The notes beneath the pieces are model-generated. The model was not told where the DNA came from. It did not search any database and saw nothing but the letters and a program-made list of their open reading frames with translations. The translations under genes were made by a program, and so were the position numbers. From Mesorhizobium sp. M4B.F.Ca.ET.203.01.1.1 (GTDB taxonomy: Bacteria > Pseudomonadota > Alphaproteobacteria > Rhizobiales > Rhizobiaceae), in the NCBI RefSeq assembly GCF_004791025.1, contig NZ_SRUO01000013.1:120212-184211 (forward strand): 64,000 nucleotides of DNA, in the 5' to 3' direction. Positions 26,794 to 35,411 of this stretch are shown piece after piece. Positions within the stretch are counted from its first letter, which is position 1. Each line of letters begins with the position of its first letter.

Positions 26794-27128
26794 TGCCCAA
26801 GGTTGTTCTGCGCGAGATTGTACGGCAGCACGCAGAAATGGCGGCGTTTCTCTGGACCGTCTATGACCGCCATCTGCTGCATCCCGACGAGAATCCCGAT
26901 ATGGACGAGGAGCGGCTTGAGCGCCTGGTCGAAAGGCTGGATGCTCATCTCGACGGCCTTAGGATAGCCGGCGAGGCGGGGCGGGAAATTGCAGAGGCGC
27001 TCTATGCCGAATACCCGGAAGCCGGGGAATTGTTCGTGCTGCGCATGCTGGCAAACGGTGCTCCAAAACGGATTGCCGAACTGGACCTCATTAAGGTCCG
27101 GACCTACCTTTCGCAGAATGGCCATTGA
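26793..27128 (+). CDS. Short protein resembling the N-terminus of TIGR02270-type T6SS proteins
   Basis: A 111-residue, mainly helical protein: VLREIVRQHAEMAAFLWTVYDRH, then ERLERLVERLDAHLDGLRIAGEAG. From memory this pattern (QHAE-x-AAFLW ... LDERIEAHLDGLRLAGEAGW) is the start of the ~400-residue TIGR02270 family found in T6SS loci. Here the protein stops after the N-terminal domain at a clean TGA, and the following DNA is the end of the convergent gene. It may be a remnant or a functional short form. The start overlaps the DUF6484 stop, so it is translationally coupled to the vgrG unit. Confidence 0.6.
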   Translation: MPKVVLREIVRQHAEMAAFLWTVYDRHLLHPDENPDMDEERLERLVERLDAHLDGLRIAGEAGREIAEALYAEYPEAGELFVLRMLANGAPKRIAELDLIKVRTYLSQNGH

Positions 27129-27195
27129 GGGGCGGACGGTCCGCCCGACTTCGTCACCGGACAGACACGACCGTGAACCGAACCACCCCCCTATG

Positions 27196-28101
27196 CTAGA
27201 TTAGGCGCAAACCGTCATCATAGACGAGCGTGAGTGTCTTCCATCTCTTACCGTCGAAGCGCCACGCCGTGTCGATACCGGCGACGTACAGGAATTCGCC
27301 ATCAGTGCGGAGATCTGAGGCAATTCCTGTGTCCTCGAATGGCTGAAGAGCGTCAGCCGATTCGACATTGAGGCCGGCCTCGTCGCCCCAGTAGGCCTTG
27401 CCATTGAAGCTGCGCACAGACAGATATGTCATGTCGCCGGCGGCGGTCATCTCGGTTATCTCTTCATTTGCAATTCGGAGGCACACGCCGTCGTCGCCGG
27501 CAACCCTGATTTTGCCGTCCGGCGCGATATCGATGCCACGCAATCGGTCGTGTCTATGTGTTTCCAGCGGCTGCCAGCCCGTACCCACCAACCGGTGAAT
27601 GGTGCCCATCTCGCCGCAGGCGTAGATGCCATGCTTGGGATGTCCATGGACATCCAGATATTCATTGGAGCCTAGTGGACTGATGGGCAGCCATTGCTGC
27701 CCAACCATTCGATAGGCCACGCCCTCAGTGCCAACAGTGATCACCCCACCGGCATCCTCTGCCCAAACCTGCCTGAGGCTCTTTTCGCTGACCTTGTCCC
27801 GCGTCCAATTGGTGCCGGCGTAGCGCCAGATCCAGGTGGTGGCCTCGAGCGCAAACATTTCGCCCGAAGGCGCGGCCGAGAGCGCCATCAGCCATTCGGA
27901 CGTCACCAGGGCGCCACGAGCTTTCTTAGGGTCGAAATTTTCGACGACAAAAATCACTGAGACTGTGGTGACATAGTCAGCATCGCTGAGTAGGAACAGG
28001 ATCGCCACTTTGTTGCCGCTCAATGGCGCAATTTGCAGGCACTCGATGTCAGTGTCCGGATCGGTTGCGAATCCCTCAAGGTCTTCCTTATCCATCTTCA
28101 T
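27196..28101 (-). CDS. Beta-propeller-like protein, candidate effector-immunity partner
   Basis: A 301-residue protein. AGGAGG lies nine bases before ATG 28101 (MKMDKEDLEGF), the preferred start; ATGs at 28110 and 28095 are alternatives. No signal peptide. The sequence has repeating ~40-residue units with Trp and Gly-Asp turns, e.g. MFALEATTWIWRYAGTNWT, GVAYRMVGQQWLPISP, GTIHRLVGTGWQPLE and TAWRFDGKRWKTL, as in a beta-propeller with about six blades. I recognise no named family. It is the last gene of the T6SS operon, 65 bases after the DUF4150/PAAR effector gene, the usual place for a cognate immunity protein. Confidence 0.68.
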   Translation of the reverse strand: MKMDKEDLEGFATDPDTDIECLQIAPLSGNKVAILFLLSDADYVTTVSVIFVVENFDPKKARGALVTSEWLMALSAAPSGEMFALEATTWIWRYAGTNWTRDKVSEKSLRQVWAEDAGGVITVGTEGVAYRMVGQQWLPISPLGSNEYLDVHGHPKHGIYACGEMGTIHRLVGTGWQPLETHRHDRLRGIDIAPDGKIRVAGDDGVCLRIANEEITEMTAAGDMTYLSVRSFNGKAYWGDEAGLNVESADALQPFEDTGIASDLRTDGEFLYVAGIDTAWRFDGKRWKTLTLVYDDGLRLI

Positions 28102-28166
28102 CCGCTTCATCCTCCTTGAGAGATATTCTTGCGGGCCATCGAGGCATCGCCTCGTCTTTTGTTTGG

Positions 28167-29234
28167 CTAACAGGAAACTTTCGAGGGAGCGACATCTGCG
28201 GCCGTCACTACGACGGACTCCCCTCCCGCTGCCTTCTTCAGGCGCTTCTTCGCCACTTGCACGAGGCGAGCCTGATCCTTCGCCTTGGGACATGTCGCAT
28301 GGCAGGCCTTCTTGTCTTTCACCTCCTTCTCGGACTTGTTCATGGCCTTCTTCATGTATTCCATGTTCGCAGTCTTCAGGCACTCTGTGGCCGCGGCCTG
28401 CACGGCCGGTGGAATTTTCGGATCGTCCAGGTTCTTGACCGTGCTGTTTACGCAGGTGTCGGTAAAGTCACCGAGCTTGCCGGAAGAATTGTTGCTCAGC
28501 CAGTTGCGGGCATCCGCCGACTTTAGGTTGTGCGGGGTCTTGCGCTTCTTGCCGACTACCTTTTTGCCGGGCGCGCCTGCTGCCTTGGCCTTTGCGGCTT
28601 CGCCCGCGAGCCATTTCGCTTTCATGCAAATGCATGGCGCTTCCTTGTCGTCGTAGTCCTTGCAGCAGTCCAAGGTCAGGTCTCGCACGCCTTCGGCGGT
28701 GAAGAACTGGACCTCGACGGTATGCTCCTTTTCGTAGCCTTCGGGGCATTCCAGTTCCTTGTAGGGCTTTATCTCAAGATCGGAGCATTTGAAGGTCGCG
28801 GGCGTGGCCGTAGCTACCTTGGGCATCGGAGGCCCGCCGGCTGTAGGCGAGGCGTGATCGTTCGATGAAATGTCGGTGAAACGGCTGATCGGCTCGCCAT
28901 CCATTTTGACGTCGCCGGACCAGGCATGGGCGTATTCCTTGCCCGTGTTTACCGAGGTGATGATGTTCTTCTTGGGCGCACAGCCGGCCTCGTTGCCGGT
29001 GCATTTGGTGTAATAGGACTTGTTCTTCTGAGTTATCGTCTTTCCGCCGATCTTGACCGTGCCGGTTCCGTTGTCGGTGTCACTGTCCATTCCAAATGTT
29101 GGATAGGGAACCGGAACTCCCGGCGGCGTTGCCGGAGTTTGCGGCGGTGTGAAGCAGACATAGGGGAAGGCCGCTATAACTTGGTTTGCCTGCGCCTTGC
29201 AGGCAACCTCAAGACCATTGGCATAGACGGTCAT
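28167..29234 (-). CDS. DUF4150 (PAAR-like) T6SS effector with cysteine-rich C-terminal domain
   Basis: A 355-residue protein from ATG 29234, overlapping the upstream stop as ATGA. Residues 1-~135 are the DUF4150/PAAR-like domain (VYANGLEVACKAQANQVIA, PVPYPTFGMDSDTDNGTGTVKIGG, DISSNDHASP), which caps the VgrG spike. Residues ~150-355 form a separate basic, cysteine-rich domain with about a dozen Cys and the motif CPEGYEKEHTVEVQFF (Glu170, His171, Glu174). The rest is Lys/Ala-rich. No toxin family could be named. The context (DUF2169 adaptor, ketosynthase-like protein, possible immunity gene downstream) marks it as the cargo effector. Confidence 0.86.
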   Translation of the reverse strand: MTVYANGLEVACKAQANQVIAAFPYVCFTPPQTPATPPGVPVPYPTFGMDSDTDNGTGTVKIGGKTITQKNKSYYTKCTGNEAGCAPKKNIITSVNTGKEYAHAWSGDVKMDGEPISRFTDISSNDHASPTAGGPPMPKVATATPATFKCSDLEIKPYKELECPEGYEKEHTVEVQFFTAEGVRDLTLDCCKDYDDKEAPCICMKAKWLAGEAAKAKAAGAPGKKVVGKKRKTPHNLKSADARNWLSNNSSGKLGDFTDTCVNSTVKNLDDPKIPPAVQAAATECLKTANMEYMKKAMNKSEKEVKDKKACHATCPKAKDQARLVQVAKKRLKKAAGGESVVVTAADVAPSKVSC

Positions 29235-30256
29235 GCCGATCTCCCGTATGCGAACACCGCAGCGCCGCACGCGCCTGCATCGGACGAGGCCTCGATGAGA
29301 ACCGGATTGCCGGCGGCATACCCTTTCCCGGCTGCTGTCCAAGCCATGCCAACCATGACAGGAACGGCTGCGGCCCCAACATTGCCCAGAGATTCAGCGG
29401 GCGACCATAAGTCCTGAAACTCGTGGCGTCCCCGCAGGAGGCGGATAGAGGCCAACGCGGTCTGCTTGAACCAGTAATGCTCGCCGATCAGGTCCGCGAT
29501 GCGATAGCCGAGCCGGTTCATGTCAATCCCGGTCTCTTGGAATGCCACATCGTATGCCGCCGTCATGCCATCGGCGCGCAGCGGCAAATCCTGCTCGTTG
29601 TAAATCGAAGCTTCCTCGCGCGAAAGACCGAGTCCGAAGAGCCTGAAACCGTTATTTCGCGGTCGTGAGCATAGAACCGCAGCCGCAGCTTCGCCTGGAA
29701 TGAAGCCGTTGGAATTCTCCGCGGTCAACAAGCGGCCCCTGCTGAGGTAATGGGAAATTGTTGGCCCCGTCAGATAGCTATCGACGCCCGCGATCATCAC
29801 ATAGGGAGCTTCGCCGGCTGCAATCAGTCTGCGGGCCTGATCGAGCGCGACATGTCCGGAAGGACGACCATAAGCCACGATACGAGAGCGTACATGAGGT
29901 TCGATTTCAACGATCTCGCCGATGCGACGGAGCAGGGAGGAATTATCTTTCACCGGTCGCCCAGGCCGATCTTCCTCCGGCAGGCAAAGGATGAGCGCCG
30001 TCTGTCCTCGCGCTTGCGGGTGATTTTCAAAAGCCTCCGATATAGCCCCGGCTGCCAGATGGGCTATGCGCTTCTCCCCGATCCAGTTGCGTGGTAGCGG
30101 CACGGGCGCACCCGTAAGCCATCCTGCGGGCAAGCCGACGAAACGGGTTTCCTGAAAACCATCGAGTCGAGCGCGCATCGCAGCGCAAGCGGAGGGCGCG
30201 TCGAGGCCAACCGCAGTCACCATACCAACCGAAACAATCTCGATCGGAGAGGTCAT
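29231..30256 (-). CDS. Ketosynthase/thiolase-fold protein lacking catalytic residues, T6SS-associated
   Basis: A 341-residue protein from ATG 30256, overlapping the DUF2169 stop (ATGA). It has the beta-ketoacyl synthase fold pattern: IEIVSVGMVTAVGLDA at the start, LIAAGEAPYVMIAGVDSYL, and NGFIPGEAAAAVL (183-195). The nucleophile position falls in IVAYGRPSGHVALDQA (~126-141), which has no cysteine. The later GH-x-x-GAA histidine is Asn292 in ESLGNVGAAA. It is therefore unlikely to make C-C bonds and probably has a scaffolding or effector-handling role. Similar thiolase-like proteins recur between DUF2169 and DUF4150 genes. Confidence 0.86.
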   Translation of the reverse strand: MTSPIEIVSVGMVTAVGLDAPSACAAMRARLDGFQETRFVGLPAGWLTGAPVPLPRNWIGEKRIAHLAAGAISEAFENHPQARGQTALILCLPEEDRPGRPVKDNSSLLRRIGEIVEIEPHVRSRIVAYGRPSGHVALDQARRLIAAGEAPYVMIAGVDSYLTGPTISHYLSRGRLLTAENSNGFIPGEAAAAVLCSRPRNNGFRLFGLGLSREEASIYNEQDLPLRADGMTAAYDVAFQETGIDMNRLGYRIADLIGEHYWFKQTALASIRLLRGRHEFQDLWSPAESLGNVGAAAVPVMVGMAWTAAGKGYAAGNPVLIEASSDAGACGAAVFAYGRSA

Positions 30257-31350
30257 GCCTCTTCCTCCTGCGGCGCGGTGCCATTGGCACGGATATACGT
30301 GCGCCCCGTCGCGCGCGCCCTCAGCATTGCTTGCGTCGGTGGCCCAACCCAGCACTCCGAGAAATCCAAAATGGTCCGCTGGATGCGCTGTGAGATACGC
30401 CAGACGAGCGAAAGACGCCGATTCTCGGGGTCGAGGAGTACCGTGTCTGGAAGGATGTCGGCCTCATAGGCCTTCTGCTTGCCCTTGAACAATGTCATCG
30501 GCAGTGCCGTCGAGGGCAGTCGGAAGCTAACCCGTCCCTCCGGCGTCAAATTTACCAGCACCACTTCTTCGCCCCCTCGGGGATGGTCGATCTGCTGGTC
30601 GGCCGGCGCCATCTGGAAATAGCGTTCGTCGAAATCCGGCGGCAGGAAAGGAAAGATGTTCTTTGTCCAGTTGTCGTCATAGGTGCCGCCATATTCGATA
30701 CGACCGGGCCAACCGCGACCCATCGGCCCGAAGCTCATCGGTTTGTAGTCGCCGAAGGGGGAGCGGATTTCCTCGTCGACCGCCTGCGTATTGGGCAGCC
30801 GCAAACCTGGGATGAGGCGCTGGTTCCTGGTGCGCGACCAACCGGTGCCGACCGGGTTGTACTTGTAGCTGGCGGGGAGTTTGTCCTCCGGGTCCAATCT
30901 GTCGACACCGCCCCAGGCGACGTCGTAGGAAATCGGCAGTTTCAGGAAGGGCTGTGGCGACGTGGAGGTAAACACCGGCCCGATGGCCCGCCATTCGCGA
31001 TGACCGACAACCTCGAACAGTTTCGACCAGGTGCCGACCTTGATGCCGACCGGCACGCGCTCCGCCGGTCGCCCGCCTGGCGCATAGGCACAGCCATTGG
31101 CGATCACGTCGCAACGCGGCTTGCGGAAGGCGAAATCGGTCTCCCACAGCGTTGCCGAATAACCTGGCAAACCCGTTTGCGTGTCGGCCATCACCAGCGG
31201 AACCTGTTCCGCCGATTTCTGCACCGCTGCGCCGGGCGTCGCCGGAAAATCGAACGTACCTTTGACCACCACGACGATCCACTCATGGCCGGCCTTGTCC
31301 ATGCCCATGGTGAACTGGTGCGGATAGCCCATCTGATTCCAGATCTGCAT
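30253..31350 (-). CDS. DUF2169 T6SS effector adaptor
   Basis: A 365-residue protein starting at ATG 31350, which shares a base with the TagF stop (TGATG). DUF2169 features: a beta-rich start (MGYPHQFTMGMDKAGHEWIVVVVKGTFDF), ISYDVAWGGVD, RSPFGDYKPMSFGPMGRGWPGR and FQMAPADQQID. DUF2169 proteins such as Tap-2 of Agrobacterium act as chaperones that load DUF4150/PAAR effectors onto VgrG. The substrate here should be the DUF4150 protein two genes downstream. Confidence 0.92.
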   Translation of the reverse strand: MQIWNQMGYPHQFTMGMDKAGHEWIVVVVKGTFDFPATPGAAVQKSAEQVPLVMADTQTGLPGYSATLWETDFAFRKPRCDVIANGCAYAPGGRPAERVPVGIKVGTWSKLFEVVGHREWRAIGPVFTSTSPQPFLKLPISYDVAWGGVDRLDPEDKLPASYKYNPVGTGWSRTRNQRLIPGLRLPNTQAVDEEIRSPFGDYKPMSFGPMGRGWPGRIEYGGTYDDNWTKNIFPFLPPDFDERYFQMAPADQQIDHPRGGEEVVLVNLTPEGRVSFRLPSTALPMTLFKGKQKAYEADILPDTVLLDPENRRLSLVWRISQRIQRTILDFSECWVGPPTQAMLRARATGRTYIRANGTAPQEEEA

Positions 31351-31892
31351 CAGCTGGTCTCCCAGGTGGCGGCGAGGATCTGTTCCAGCGTCGGTTGCGG
31401 CGATTGCGGATCGATGTCGAAGAAATCCGAATAGGTCGTCCACATCACCAGGTCGCCAACGACCTCATCGCCGGCCTCGACGGGCGGCACCGGCAGCACC
31501 GTCAGGGCTGCCTCCAGATCGTCGGGCGTCAACCCGCCCTGCTGCGCGGCAATGGCCGTTTCCTCGATGCCGGCAAACCACGCTTCGGCATGCGCCAACT
31601 GGAAGGAAGCCTTGGAAAGCTGCGCGACGATGCTCAAGGGGAATTGCCTGCCGACCCTGTCGGCGCTTTGCACGACAATGCCTGCCGACGCGCCGAAGGA
31701 GGACGGGCCGGCCAGGAAGCGCAGTGCGGTGGCGCGCGGCCAAGACTCCAGGCCAATCAGCGGAACAAGATGCTGCGCCAGCCAGCGATCCCAGACGCGC
31801 ACAAAATCTCCCGTCAGCCGCCGCGACACGAAATCGCCGGTGGCGGGGATTTTGCCGTAGAAGCCCGGCAGGATCATATCTGCGGCGGACAT
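31350..31892 (-). CDS. tagF: T6SS accessory protein TagF
   Basis: A 180-residue protein with the TagF/DUF2094 pattern: LPGFYGKIPATGDFVSRRL, then WDRWLAQHL and RFLAGPSSFGASAGIVVQSADRVGRQFPLSIVA. The chosen start (31892) overlaps the end of tssM by 19 bases; an in-frame ATG at 31877 gives a 4-base ATGA overlap and is also plausible. TagF represses T6SS post-translationally by sequestering the FHA protein. In some rhizobia and agrobacteria it is fused to the PP2C domain; here they are separate and ~14 kb apart. Confidence 0.92.
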   Translation of the reverse strand: MSAADMILPGFYGKIPATGDFVSRRLTGDFVRVWDRWLAQHLVPLIGLESWPRATALRFLAGPSSFGASAGIVVQSADRVGRQFPLSIVAQLSKASFQLAHAEAWFAGIEETAIAAQQGGLTPDDLEAALTVLPVPPVEAGDEVVGDLVMWTTYSDFFDIDPQSPQPTLEQILAATWETS

Positions 31893-34800
31893 GTGAACTT
31901 CTTGAACATTTCGAGGTTGTAGGGGTTCTCGACGCTTGCCGCCTTGAGCTCGAAATCGGCGTACATGCCCTTGGTGCCGAGGCGCAGGCTGTAGACGTCC
32001 GCCAGCGAGGTGCCGGTGAAGCGGCCGGCGCGCAGCATCCTCAGCCACGCCCAGCTGCCGGTCTCGTTGAGCATGATCTCGGGCGAGCCGTCGACCGGCT
32101 GGAAGGCGAGCGAGATCACGCCGGTGCCGTCCTTGCCGGGCCACGTCATCGGTTGCGGCCGCGTCGCGTTGTTGAAATAGACGAGGTTCTGGCCGTCGAG
32201 ATTGAGCGTCACGCGCGTGACATTGGGCGACAGGTCCTTCGGCTCCAGCGTGAAGCTCATCACCGGTCCCGTCCCGCCGGGAAAGAGATCGTCGCGTATG
32301 TGCCTGGCCTGTTCGAACGCCGCCAGCGCCGCAGGGTCGAGGCCGAAGTCGGCACGCCATTTCCAGGGCTGGCTGGCGGTGTCGACATAGCTGATCAAAT
32401 GGTCGTTGATGAAAGCGTCGATCATGCCGGCCGGTCCGAACAGGCGGGCGAAGTCGCGGACATTGACGTCGACCGCGCTCTCGGGGCTGAACGGATAGCG
32501 GTCGTTGAGCGCCGCCTGGCAGAACGGCAGGATGTCGGCGCGCCAGATGGCGTTGAGCTCGTTGGTGACGGCCTTCTGCGTCAGGCCGCTGGTGTCGCCA
32601 GCGATGCCGCCGAGCCAGTCGTCGATCGGGTCGGGCAGGATCTGCGCCTGCCTGGCGACGGCGCCGGTGAGTTCGGCCAGGCCGCCCTGCTTCTTGATGG
32701 CGTCCTGCGGGTCGGGATTGGCGGTCACCGTCTGCAGCACATTGGAAAGCGCCGTCAGCGCCACCACCGCGGCGTCGAGCGCAGGTGGCTGGCCGTCGAC
32801 CTCGGCGATCGCGCCCTTCAGCGGCTTGAAGTGTTCGGCCACCAGGCTGCCGGTCAAGTCCACCTTGTCGGCCGAACCGGCGCGCGGCAGCAGCTTTGCC
32901 CCGGTCTTGACGACCTTGCCCAGCTTGCCGAGCTTGCCGAGCAGTTTCGAGCCGCCCTTCGCGGCCGCCTTGTCGTCGGCCGGGGCTTCGTCGGACCGGG
33001 TAAGGTCGGTCTCCTGAACCACTGCGGTCAAAAGGCGCTTCAGCGCGGAATCGGCGCTTGAAAGGTCTTTGAGATTCTCGCTGGCGACATTGAGGTCGGC
33101 CAACGGCGCGAGCCGCATATCGCGCAGGAAGCTGTCCCATTGCGCGATGTAGTCGTCGTAGTAGAGCTTCAGTATGTCCTCGGACAGCGCCGAGACGGAG
33201 GTTTCGGAATTCTCCGAGCAGCCGCCGGCGAACACTGCCCGATCGAGTGCCGCCTGGGCGGCCACGTCCTCGACCCGGTCGAGAACGGCATCGTGGAAGC
33301 CGGCATAGGTGAAGGCGCCCGGAACGCCGACGCGCAACGTCTTGTCGGAGCGCCGTGCGAACACCTTGGCGCCGTTCGGCCCGGCGAAATTGGCCGGGAT
33401 CCATTCCTTCACCCCCGCCACTTCCGGATCGGCCAGCAACTGCTTGTAGGCGCGCGCCGGCAGCGAGATCGTGCACACCGTCTTCAGTGCCTCGGCGACC
33501 AGTTCCTTGTCGGGCGCGATGTAGTTGTCGTCGACCGCCATGCGACGGATCGCGGCCAACTGGTGCTCTTCCGCGTCCGGGCTCGGGAAAGGCGGCGAGG
33601 GCGCGAATTCGGGCAGGCTGTTGACCCACCAGCCCTGCGCGAAGTCGGTGTCCATCTGCGACAGGCCGGTCATCATGCGATAGGTCTTCAGCGCGCCCAG
33701 CATGAAGTCCGGATCGCGGATCTGCCGCCACATGGTCGCCTCGAGCAGCGCGACCATGTGGGGTTCCAGGACGTTGCGCAGCGCATGATCGTAGGTGTCG
33801 GCCTGCGCGCGCACCAGTTCCGCCGAGGCCGATGGTCCGAGCAGGTCGTGCGGCGCGTCCGGCGGCGCGGTGCGGGCATTCGCGACCTCGTCCATTGCGG
33901 CCAGCGCGCCGTCGATGGCCGGCTGCTCCACCGATGCCGGTGCGGCGGTGACGGCGGTCAGCGGCTCCTGCAGCGCCTCGAACTGGCCAGCCTGCGCGGT
34001 GATCGCGGTGCGGTTATCGTAGTAGGACCAGGAGAACAGGCCGGCGGCCAGCAAGGCCGCTGCCGCGCAGGCGGTGGCGGCGCCGCGCCAGATCCAGGCG
34101 CGGCGGCGCTGCGCCAGCGGGTCGAACGTGCCCAGGCCGGCTTCCTTGAAGATCACCTCGGTCAGCAGATTCCGCAGGAAGAAGCTGCGCTTCTCGACCC
34201 TTGGCGCGGGCATGGCGCGGCGCGGCGGAAGACCGAACGATGAAGACAACGCCGCGGTCAGCCGGTCGATGGGCGCGCCTTCCTGCGTCGCCGACGTCAG
34301 GTAAAGGCCGCGCAGCCAGGCGGCTTCCTCGTAGCGGCTTTCGCCGAACATCGCCTCGATCAGCACCTGGGCCGGTTCGGAAAGGCTCGCGAGCTGGGCC
34401 GGGAAGCGGAAAATCTCGGCGCGCGTGGCGAGCTTGTCTTCGTCTTCAAGACGCGGCACCAGGCGCCGCTCGAGTTCGGTCGCCAGCGTGGCGATTTCCT
34501 TCTCGATGGTCTTGGCGTCGACGCGGGCGTCAAGCGCGAAGGTCGTCCCCCACACCTGCTCGCGCGCGGTGGTCGACAGGCCGCCGAAGAAGGCCTCGAA
34601 GCCCTTGATCAGATCGGCCTTGGTCAGCATCAGGTAGACAGGGAGGCGGATTTCGAGCCGGTCGTTGAGCTCGGCCAGCCGGCGGCGGATCTTGCGGCCG
34701 TGCGCCTTGATGGCTTCGTCGCCTTCCGAGAGCGCGTCGATCGAGAGCGCGACGATGACGCCATTCAGCGCGCGGCGGCCGCGGTGCTTCTTGAGCAGGT

Positions 34801-35410
34801 CGAGAAAACCCAGCCACTCGGTTGCGTCGACATCCGGCTGGCTTTCCTGCTGAACGTAGCGGCCGGCGGTGTCGATCAGCACCGCGTTTTCGGAAAAGAA
34901 CCAGTCGCAGTTTCGTGTGCCGCCAACGCCTTGCAGGTCGTCGGTGAGGTCGATCGGAAAGTTCAGGCCGGACTGGCGCAGCGCCGTGGTCTTGCCGGTC
35001 GCCGGCGGCCCGACGATCACATACCAGGGCATTTCGCGCAGGAATTTGCGGCCGCCGAGCTTGCGGCGCCTCAGCTCGGCCATCACATCGGCGAACTTGG
35101 CGCCGACGGCGGCGACGCTTTCCTCGCCGGGGGTGAGCTGCTTCTCCGCCACAGGCGCCGCGATCTCGGCGACGAACATGCGGTTGGCGCGGATCGCGCG
35201 GCGCTGGGCGATGATCAGCCAGATCAGCCACAGGATGATCAGCCCGGCTATCATGCCGATGCGCACATTGTCGGAATCGAAGGGCGAATAGGGGCCGACC
35301 TGGACGATCGGGCCGAAGATCCAGATGACCAGCGAAAGCAGTGCGATGCCGATCAGCGTCCAAAGGAAGCGCGATGTGAGCACAGCCCAGAGGAAGCGCA
35401 GGATGAACAT
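31874..35410 (-). CDS. tssM: T6SS membrane-complex protein TssM (IcmF family), main-operon copy
   Basis: A 1178-residue inner-membrane protein. Helices at residues ~15-35 and ~50-68, and a third at ~440-460. Walker A is GPPATGKT (134-141) after WYVIV. The periplasmic part is large and ends in a beta-rich domain closing with FTCPPQI. It has the same length and domain order as the other TssM but clearly different sequence, so it is a paralogue and not a recent copy. It lies one base after tssL and overlaps tagF, in the canonical operon position. Confidence 0.96.
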   Translation of the reverse strand: MFILRFLWAVLTSRFLWTLIGIALLSLVIWIFGPIVQVGPYSPFDSDNVRIGMIAGLIILWLIWLIIAQRRAIRANRMFVAEIAAPVAEKQLTPGEESVAAVGAKFADVMAELRRRKLGGRKFLREMPWYVIVGPPATGKTTALRQSGLNFPIDLTDDLQGVGGTRNCDWFFSENAVLIDTAGRYVQQESQPDVDATEWLGFLDLLKKHRGRRALNGVIVALSIDALSEGDEAIKAHGRKIRRRLAELNDRLEIRLPVYLMLTKADLIKGFEAFFGGLSTTAREQVWGTTFALDARVDAKTIEKEIATLATELERRLVPRLEDEDKLATRAEIFRFPAQLASLSEPAQVLIEAMFGESRYEEAAWLRGLYLTSATQEGAPIDRLTAALSSSFGLPPRRAMPAPRVEKRSFFLRNLLTEVIFKEAGLGTFDPLAQRRRAWIWRGAATACAAAALLAAGLFSWSYYDNRTAITAQAGQFEALQEPLTAVTAAPASVEQPAIDGALAAMDEVANARTAPPDAPHDLLGPSASAELVRAQADTYDHALRNVLEPHMVALLEATMWRQIRDPDFMLGALKTYRMMTGLSQMDTDFAQGWWVNSLPEFAPSPPFPSPDAEEHQLAAIRRMAVDDNYIAPDKELVAEALKTVCTISLPARAYKQLLADPEVAGVKEWIPANFAGPNGAKVFARRSDKTLRVGVPGAFTYAGFHDAVLDRVEDVAAQAALDRAVFAGGCSENSETSVSALSEDILKLYYDDYIAQWDSFLRDMRLAPLADLNVASENLKDLSSADSALKRLLTAVVQETDLTRSDEAPADDKAAAKGGSKLLGKLGKLGKVVKTGAKLLPRAGSADKVDLTGSLVAEHFKPLKGAIAEVDGQPPALDAAVVALTALSNVLQTVTANPDPQDAIKKQGGLAELTGAVARQAQILPDPIDDWLGGIAGDTSGLTQKAVTNELNAIWRADILPFCQAALNDRYPFSPESAVDVNVRDFARLFGPAGMIDAFINDHLISYVDTASQPWKWRADFGLDPAALAAFEQARHIRDDLFPGGTGPVMSFTLEPKDLSPNVTRVTLNLDGQNLVYFNNATRPQPMTWPGKDGTGVISLAFQPVDGSPEIMLNETGSWAWLRMLRAGRFTGTSLADVYSLRLGTKGMYADFELKAASVENPYNLEMFKKFTCPPQI

Positions 35411-35411
35411 C

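Noticed and set aside
31892..33731. A 793-residue version of TagF reaching back through tssM
   Set aside because: The upstream 613 codons are a Gly/Arg/Ala-rich off-frame of tssM; TagF homology begins at ~31892.
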